Below are positions 58,610 to 64,000 of a DNA stretch of 64,000 bases, in pieces. The notes under the pieces are model-generated. The model saw only the letters and a program-made list of their open reading frames with translations. It ran no database searches and had not been told where the DNA came from. The stretch's first letter is position 1. Each line of letters begins with the position of its first letter. The DNA comes from DATGSL01 sp964645585 (GTDB lineage: Bacteria > Verrucomicrobiota > Verrucomicrobiia > Opitutales > T3Sed10-336), in the NCBI GenBank assembly GCA_964645585.1, contig CAZYAN010000006.1, positions 42,223 through 106,222 on the forward strand, given 5' to 3'. A program made the position numbers and the translations under genes.

Positions 58610-58694
58610 CCTTCTGTCCAACCTTCGCTTCCTTCGTTACCTTCTGTTCATCTCTCTCCCGATCTACAATCTAAAATCCAAAATCTACAATTCC
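58610..58694 (+). repeat. Nonamer then heptamer arrays up to the queA start
   Basis: Nonamers CCTTCGCTT, CCTTCGTTA, CCTTCTGTT (58622-58648), then heptamers ATCTACA, ATCTAAA, ATCCAAA, ATCTACA (58662-58689) and ATTCCTT, which overlaps the queA start TTG at 58695. A spurious in-frame extension of queA runs through these. Confidence 0.85.
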
Positions 58695-59774
58695 TTGCGC
58701 CTTTCCGACCTTGATTTCGACCTTCCCGAACGGCTGATCGCCCAGGTTCCGGCCGACGTGCGGGACCAGAGCAGGCTGATGGTGGTGAACCGCCGCGCGC
58801 GTTCGTTCGAGCACCGGACGTTCGCGGAGATTGGGGAGTTTCTTCCGCGAAATGCCGTGTTGATGCGCAACAACGCCAGCGTTCTCCCGGCACGCTTGCG
58901 CGGGTTTCGGTCGACCGGCGGAGGCGTCGAACTTCTCCTCCTTCATCCAGCGACGAACGCGCGGGAATGGTGGTGCCTCGCCCGACCGGGCAAAAAACTG
59001 TCGGTCGGCAGCCGGTTTGGACGCGACGGCGAATGGCGCGGCGAAGTGATCGACATCGGCGAAGACGGCCGGCGCCTCGTCCGCTTCGAAACCGTCCGCG
59101 ACGAGGATTTCCTGGCGCTCGTCAACCGGCTCGGCGAGATGCCGCTGCCTCCCTACATTCATCGCGAGCCGGGCGACACGCGCTTCGAAACCGACCGCGA
59201 GCGCTACCAAACCGTCTACGCCGCGCCCGATAAACAAGTCGCCGCCGCCGCGCCGACGGCCGGGCTGCACTTCACGCCGCGCCTGACGGACGAACTCCGG
59301 CAAGCGGGTTTTTCCTTCGCGGACCTGACTCTGCACATCGGGCTTGGAACCTTTCAGCCGATCAAAGCCGATCGAATCGAAGAGCACGCGATCCACCGTG
59401 AAATCTATGAAATGCCTCCGCCTGTGCGCGAACTGCTCCACCGCGACCGTCCCCCGCCCCGGGTCGCTGTCGGAACGACCGTCACCCGCGCGGTGGAAGA
59501 TTACCTTTGCAAAGAGGACCAAAACCCGGCCGGCGCGCGGACCCCTTTTGTGGGAGAAGCCGGGATTTTCATTTACCCGCCCTTCACCTTTCGCGGCGTC
59601 GACGCGCTGATCACCAATTTTCACCTTCCCCGCTCCACCCTCCTCTGCCTTGTCGCCGCCTTCCTCTCCCCCGGCGGCACCGATGGTCTCGCCTGGCTCA
59701 AAGCACTCTACGCCGAAGCCATCCGCGAAAACTACCGCTTCTTCAGCTACGGCGACGCGATGCTGATCGTGTAG
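58695..59774 (+). CDS. queA: S-adenosylmethionine:tRNA ribosyltransferase-isomerase
   Basis: 359 residues from TTG 58695 ('LRLSDLDFDLPERLIAQVPADVRDQSRLMVVNR', matching the family's canonical start). It makes epoxyqueuosine in tRNA. 'MRNNASVLPARLRG', 'RERYQTVYAAPDKQVAAAAPTAGLHFT', 'LTLHIGLGTFQPIKAD', 'HRE.YEMP', 'GTTVTRAVE' and 'TNFHLPRSTLLCLVAAF' are conserved. Upstream in-frame codons lie in low-complexity repeats and are excluded. Confidence 0.95.
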   Translation: MRLSDLDFDLPERLIAQVPADVRDQSRLMVVNRRARSFEHRTFAEIGEFLPRNAVLMRNNASVLPARLRGFRSTGGGVELLLLHPATNAREWWCLARPGKKLSVGSRFGRDGEWRGEVIDIGEDGRRLVRFETVRDEDFLALVNRLGEMPLPPYIHREPGDTRFETDRERYQTVYAAPDKQVAAAAPTAGLHFTPRLTDELRQAGFSFADLTLHIGLGTFQPIKADRIEEHAIHREIYEMPPPVRELLHRDRPPPRVAVGTTVTRAVEDYLCKEDQNPAGARTPFVGEAGIFIYPPFTFRGVDALITNFHLPRSTLLCLVAAFLSPGGTDGLAWLKALYAEAIRENYRFFSYGDAMLIV

Positions 59775-59834
59775 GTTCGGCGGACGGAGGGCGGAAGTCG
59801 GAAGTCGGAGATCGGAGGGCAGAGATCAGAGGTC
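59772..59834 (+). repeat. Nine-unit heptamer array beginning at the queA stop
   Basis: Units: TAGGTTC (its TAG is the queA stop), GGCGGAC, GGAGGGC, GGAAGTC, GGAAGTC, GGAGATC, GGAGGGC, AGAGATC, AGAGGTC. The consensus is GGARRTC. The rest of the 210-nt gap to 59984 shows no named signal. Confidence 0.88.
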
Positions 59835-59984
59835 AGTGCATCTTGCCCCTGGCATGCCGGGGTGCATCTCTGGGGAGCGAATTTGAGAATTCTTCCCCTC
59901 GACAGAAACCGGAAAAATAGCTTTGATCGACCGACCTTCTTACCGTTGAGGTGAGACTAATTCACGATGATCCACGTTTGACCC

Positions 59985-62597
59985 ATGAAGTTTCGTTCTC
60001 TCTCCTTCCGATTCCTCTGCCTGTTAGTCGCCGCATTCCCCGCCGCCTCCCTGTTCGGAGCCCTCGGTGATACTTGGGAATGGATGAATCCGCTGCCGCA
60101 AGGGAACGCGCTCCGCGGTGCGGCAACTGGAGGCGCGGTAACCATTGCCGTTGGTGATAACGGAACGGTCATTACTTCAAGCGACGGTGCAACCTGGTCG
60201 GTCAATTCAGCCGGGGTGTCGGAGAACCTTCATGACGTCGCCTGGGGAGAAAATCAATTCGTGGCCGCAGGGGAAAATGGCGTCATCGTCACATCACCCA
60301 ACGGATCGACATGGACGCCGCAGACGAGCGGAGTGACTGAGGAACTTAACGGAGTCGCGCACGGCAGCGCCGGCTTCGTCGCCGTCGGCGTGAATGGTAC
60401 GATTCTGCACTCGGCCGACGGTTCGGAGTGGGAAACACAATCATACGATACGACCGCGGCGCTCAACGCCGTGGCATTCGGGGATGGTCTCTATGTCGCA
60501 GTCGGAGCGTCAGGAACGATTGTCACCTCGCCGGACGGCACGACTTGGACGGATCAAACCAGTCCAATCCCCAATGGACTAAACGGTGTGAATTTTGTCA
60601 CAGTCGGTGAGAACGAACCTCTTTGGGTCGCTGTTGGCGCCGCTGGAGCCTTGTTGACCTCACCGGACGGCACGACGTGGACCCAGCCCCAACAGGCGAC
60701 GTTGCTCAATCTTTGGGATGTCACCGCCATCGGCGAAAAGTTTGTCGCGGTCGGCGAGCTCGGGCTGGTCGTTCGCTCAGAAGACGGCGTCGAGTGGTCG
60801 CAAGCCACCTCCGGTTTCAATACCGACCTCTATGCCGCGGCACAAACGGATGCCGCCGTCTTTGCGTTCGGTATCGGGGGAACCATTCTAACCTCCGAAG
60901 ACGGGACCGACTGGACGAAACTTTCCGAGGGGCACGACGCTTGGCTGCTCACCGTCGGCCTGGCAGGCGACCGTTACATCGCCGCCGGAACCTTTGGACG
61001 CCTCTACGTTTCGACCGATGGAACAGAATGGACCCAGCAGTCCGCCGTGACCAGCCAATCCCTGTGGGACGTTGCCCATGGGACAGTGACCGTAACCCAG
61101 AACGAGATCGAGGTAGATGTCGGCCGCTCGGTCGTCGTTGGAAACGGGGGCACCATTCGCTATTCTGATGACGGAGGATCGTGGAACACAACAACCTCCG
61201 GCACGAACCATCACCTTTCCGGCCTCACGTTCGGCAACGGCGAATTTGTAGCGGTCGGCCGATCAGGAACAGTTCTCTATTCCGCCGATGGCCAGACTTG
61301 GCTCTCGTCGGACACCGGCGACGTCACCGATTGGCTGGAGGACGTTATTTATACCGACAAGTACGTCATCGTCGGCCGGGGCGGCCAGGTGCTCACCTCC
61401 ACAGATCCAACGACCGGCTGGACAGAACAAGTCTCGGGCGTTTCAACCACGCTTCGCGGCATCGCATTTGGCGCCGGGCTGTACATTGCCGTGGGAGACA
61501 GCGGCACGATTCTTTCGTCAACCGACGCCGAAACCTGGCAGCCGGAAAATTCGGGCGTATCCATCGCGCTCAACAACGTCGTTTTCGGGAATAATCTCTT
61601 CGTAGCCGTCGGCAACGGCGGCACGATTCTCACGTCTCCCGATGGCATCACCTGGACCATCCGCCATGCGGGGACCAGCACGGATCTGTGGGGAATCGCC
61701 GCGGGTCCAAATGCGTTCATTGCCACCGGTGACATCGGCGTGGTACTTCGCTCGTCCGAAAGCCAGCCCGTCGACGGCATTCTGTATAACGAGTGGACGG
61801 TCGCGATGGGCATCCCTGCCGGGAAACGCGGCATTGATGATACGCCGGCGGACGACGGCATTGCAAACCTCGTGAAATTTGCCCTCGGTCTCGATCCGCT
61901 GGTTTCCGAGCGTCACGCCTTGCCGCAACTCCAGGTCGTTTCCAATGGCGGTGGACAATCGCTCGCCCTGCTCCTGACCCAGGCGACCGACATCTACGGC
62001 GCTGTCCTGGCACTGGAGGTATCGACCGATCTCGTCACTTGGCAGGAGACCGCTCACACGCTTGAGGTTGTCGAGAATGTTTCCGAAAACCTTCGACTCA
62101 TCCGTCTCGTGGAAAATGCCGTCTTCCAAGATGGCGATCGCCGCTTCATCCGCTTAAAAGTCACCTTGGATGAAACGCCTCCGGCTGAACCGGAACCGGA
62201 CACGTTTGAAGGCTGGGTGACTCTCCACAGCCTGCCTGCCGGTGAATCGGGGCCGCTCGACAATCCTGCCGGCGACGGCGTCGCCAACCTTCTGAAATAC
62301 GCCATGGGAATTGATCCCTGGACCTACACGAACGGCGCGGGCCTGACCACGCAGACGGAAGTGATCGTCGGCGACGACAGCTACATGGCTCTTGTATTCG
62401 CGCGGTCGACGACAGCGACGGGGATCGAATTCATCCTGCAAGGCTCCGACGATCTAGTCAATTGGGTGGATCTTTCCTCCACCCTCTCCGTCTTGGGACC
62501 CTTGGGCGGAGATCGCGAAGAAGTGCAGTTGACCGACACCGAACCGAAGATCTCGTCCCGCCGGTTTATCCGCCTCCTCGTGCAGCAGGTTCCGTAA
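59985..62597 (+). CDS. Large secreted propeller-like protein with 14 Ycf48/BNR-type repeats
   Basis: 870 residues. Signal peptide 'FRFLCLLVAAFPAASLFG'. From about residue 40 to 590, about 14 repeats of roughly 40 residues follow the pattern 'F-VAVG-G-I-TS-DG-TW', as in Ycf48-like/BNR beta-propellers; fourteen would fit two seven-bladed propellers. The C-terminal third holds two copies of a module with 'DGIANLVKFALGLDP' or 'DGVANLLKYAMGIDP', each followed by a beta-sandwich ending in 'RRFIRLKV' or 'RRFIRLLV', a secretion or surface-attachment-type tail common in this phylum. No catalytic residues recognised. Confidence 0.85.
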   Translation: MKFRSLSFRFLCLLVAAFPAASLFGALGDTWEWMNPLPQGNALRGAATGGAVTIAVGDNGTVITSSDGATWSVNSAGVSENLHDVAWGENQFVAAGENGVIVTSPNGSTWTPQTSGVTEELNGVAHGSAGFVAVGVNGTILHSADGSEWETQSYDTTAALNAVAFGDGLYVAVGASGTIVTSPDGTTWTDQTSPIPNGLNGVNFVTVGENEPLWVAVGAAGALLTSPDGTTWTQPQQATLLNLWDVTAIGEKFVAVGELGLVVRSEDGVEWSQATSGFNTDLYAAAQTDAAVFAFGIGGTILTSEDGTDWTKLSEGHDAWLLTVGLAGDRYIAAGTFGRLYVSTDGTEWTQQSAVTSQSLWDVAHGTVTVTQNEIEVDVGRSVVVGNGGTIRYSDDGGSWNTTTSGTNHHLSGLTFGNGEFVAVGRSGTVLYSADGQTWLSSDTGDVTDWLEDVIYTDKYVIVGRGGQVLTSTDPTTGWTEQVSGVSTTLRGIAFGAGLYIAVGDSGTILSSTDAETWQPENSGVSIALNNVVFGNNLFVAVGNGGTILTSPDGITWTIRHAGTSTDLWGIAAGPNAFIATGDIGVVLRSSESQPVDGILYNEWTVAMGIPAGKRGIDDTPADDGIANLVKFALGLDPLVSERHALPQLQVVSNGGGQSLALLLTQATDIYGAVLALEVSTDLVTWQETAHTLEVVENVSENLRLIRLVENAVFQDGDRRFIRLKVTLDETPPAEPEPDTFEGWVTLHSLPAGESGPLDNPAGDGVANLLKYAMGIDPWTYTNGAGLTTQTEVIVGDDSYMALVFARSTTATGIEFILQGSDDLVNWVDLSSTLSVLGPLGGDREEVQLTDTEPKISSRRFIRLLVQQVP

Positions 62598-62919
62598 GGC
62601 TGTTCGAGCCGTCGCTCGCTCAGAAAGGTTCCTGCCCGGGTTCAAACCGGGCGGGACTTCCCTTACGATCAAATACGGATGGCCGGACAGGTTCGGGCTT
62701 CCGGCCTCCTCTCACAGAACCCAGCCTAGCCTATCATCTTCGTTTCCTTGGTTGCCCCTCCGTTCTTCGCCAAGGAGAAGGTTCCGCACCGCTCGTTCTA
62801 GCAACTCCCGAAGGAACCCGCGATTCGGCGACGCAGAGTGGTTGCAATGTCATCGAATCGGTTGAATCGTTGCCCGCGTACGCGGCTGCCATGATTAAAT
62901 ACGCATCCCTAAGAACCCG
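62598..62919. other. Intergenic region between convergent genes
   Basis: A 6-bp GC hairpin (GCCCGG 62634-62639 with CCGGGC 62647-62652, loop GTTCAAA) lies about 40 nt after the propeller gene and may stop transcription, though no T-run follows. The loop resembles a T-arm but there is no tRNA body. Nothing else recognised. Confidence 0.5.
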
Positions 62920-64000
62920 TCACAGATCGCCCGGGGTGAGCCAGCGGAAATAGATGACCTCAAACCGGCGCCCAAATGGACCGGATGGGGCAATTGGATC
63001 GTCATTCGGATCGAACGTCGCGGGAACGCGCTGGACCAACGCCTCGCAATAGGCGCGAGCCAATGTTTCCCCTGTTGCCGGATTGTGCGAATCGCCGTAC
63101 GCACGGACTAAAAACGTGTCCGATCGCGCCGCCATAAACGGTGCCAAGTTTGTGATGATATCCGCCTGAGTCACGAACGCGGGAGACCAAGGGGGTATCG
63201 AACCGCTTGCACTTTGATTGATTCCCGCATTCGTGAACGGGACGACCGGATTTCCCGGTGAAGGGGTCTGAAAGTCGCAATTGTCGATTGCGGTCTGAAT
63301 AATCCCGGAATTGACAAATTCGCGGAGGGTGAAAAACGGTTCAGGGTTCTGCCGGTGCCGGAGCTGGTAAACAATCTCGTAAGCCAGCGCGTAAATCTGA
63401 TCTTCCGTCAGCTCGCGCACTCCCTGCAGGTACGAATCGCTCGGCGAACCCTGTAAGCCAAAATCATCCCGATACGCGGTTTGGAGAAGATGGCCAGTAT
63501 GAGGGAACCGGAATACCGCGCTTTCCAACTGCTCAGTTCCGACCGCATACTGCCAATCCCTGGATTGCGGATCAAAGCTGTACTGCGTCGAATCATCGCG
63601 AATGTTCAAGCCGCCAAGGACACTCCGCCACGCGTTGATCGAGGTGGAATTGATATTAAAACTTCCCCGAACAAGCAGATACTGAGCGGAATCCGCATCT
63701 TGCAGGTCAGCGGTTGAAGGCAAGGAAGTCCCCGCCACCGGATCGACCCAGCGATACGGAACGAGCCGCGTGTTTGGCACCGGAAAATCCCAGCTGCCGC
63801 CACCAGCCAATGGATCGCCGGCCCAAGTGCCTATTTGAGGAATGCCGGAGAGGAAGAAACGGTCGAATACCGAGTTTACCGTACCGCCCCAGTCATTCCC
63901 CAACGAATACGCTGGCCGGCCGTGATGATAGACATGCTGCAACGCGCCCATATTGACGGCATCCTGGAGCGGGAATTCGAACAGCTTTACTCGGGTGCCA
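62920..64000 (-). CDS. Verru_Chthon cassette protein A-like, C-terminal part
   Basis: Frame is open through the window edge, so the N-terminus is missing; the visible part is 359 codons. Conserved-looking stretch 'LFEFPLQDAVNMGALQH' then 'GRPAYSLGNDWGGTVNSVFDRFFLSGIPQ', 'NTRLVPYR', 'LLVRGSFNINSTSINAWRSVLGGLN', and ending 'RRFEVIYFRWLTPGDL'. These match the layout of Verru_Chthon cassette A proteins, large proteins encoded beside prepilin-like genes in Verrucomicrobiota, as I remember them. Partner genes would lie right of the window. Confidence 0.7.
   Translation of the reverse strand, partial: GTRVKLFEFPLQDAVNMGALQHVYHHGRPAYSLGNDWGGTVNSVFDRFFLSGIPQIGTWAGDPLAGGGSWDFPVPNTRLVPYRWVDPVAGTSLPSTADLQDADSAQYLLVRGSFNINSTSINAWRSVLGGLNIRDDSTQYSFDPQSRDWQYAVGTEQLESAVFRFPHTGHLLQTAYRDDFGLQGSPSDSYLQGVRELTEDQIYALAYEIVYQLRHRQNPEPFFTLREFVNSGIIQTAIDNCDFQTPSPGNPVVPFTNAGINQSASGSIPPWSPAFVTQADIITNLAPFMAARSDTFLVRAYGDSHNPATGETLARAYCEALVQRVPATFDPNDDPIAPSGPFGRRFEVIYFRWLTPGDL

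Noticed and set aside
58536..58694. Longer QueA N-terminus
   Set aside because: Codons fall in nonamer/heptamer arrays and the family start is the TTG at 58695.
62634..62652. tRNA T-arm
   Set aside because: The GTTCAAA loop is in a 6-bp stem, but T-loop register fails by one base and no acceptor, D or anticodon arms are found.
62462..62953. Plus-strand frame spanning the propeller gene end and the following gap
   Set aside because: Starts in another frame of a real gene and shows no conserved pattern.

Overview
The window is a GC-rich, gene-dense bacterial chromosome segment that most likely comes from a Verrucomicrobiota member, possibly class Opitutae; the class is a guess. The support is a prepilin-like protein with an H-x9-D-G tail motif, a partial protein at the right edge resembling the Verru_Chthon cassette A family, 'DGIANLLKYALGLDP'-type C-terminal modules, a HEAT-tailed sulfatase, and ribosomal proteins with Ala/Glu-rich extensions. 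No tRNA, rRNA, CRISPR array, prophage or insertion sequence was recognised. One 100-N assembly gap lies inside a tandem repeat.

Left part (1-12.6 kb): a 5'-truncated pyruvate phosphate dikinase with a strong terminator, a YdeI-like protein, a dihydrolipoamide dehydrogenase-like flavoprotein, hisA with an exported N-formylglutamate amidohydrolase-like protein and a small membrane protein, then a plus-strand trio (small Cys-containing membrane protein, pseudopilin, Asp-box sialidase-like protein). Two zinc-ribbon miniproteins, a LolA-like exported protein and guaA follow.

Centre (12.8-32.4 kb): the translation supercluster, all on the minus strand, read as rpsL-rpsG-fusA-rpsJ-rplC-rplD-rplW-rplB-rpsS-[exported ORF]-rplV-rpsC-rplP-rpmC-rpsQ-rplN-rplX-rplE-rpsN-rpsH-rplF-rplR-rpsE-rplO-secY-adk-map-rpsM-rpsK-rpsD-rpoA-rplQ. 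The str, S10, spc and alpha operons are joined end to end. tuf, rpmD, infA and rpmJ are absent from their usual slots, and a non-ribosomal predicted exported protein is inserted between rpsS and rplV. A promoter with an A/T-rich upstream tract is visible before rpsL.

Right part (32.6-64 kb): a DUF2868/DUF3482 GTPase pair, a UvrD-type helicase with a lipoprotein and an OGG1-type glycosylase, a sulfatase, two amidohydrolases, a PhoD-type phosphatase, an SPW-repeat protein, phosphotransacetylase split into two genes, murJ, a bile-acid-symporter-family transporter, a P-type ATPase, a LMW phosphatase, recR, ybaB, nhaC, queA, a 14-repeat propeller-like secreted protein and the partial cassette protein.

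The most unusual feature not explained by genes is a set of degenerate tandem arrays of 7, 8 or 9 bp. Each locus has its own consensus, and the arrays sit in intergenic gaps, often running into a start or stop codon (around 38.4, 53.5, 54.2-54.35, 54.75, 56.35, 58.2, 58.6-58.7 and 59.8 kb). Close to them are a 52-bp hairpin-bearing tandem repeat broken by the assembly gap and a REP-like double hairpin at 45.1 kb.
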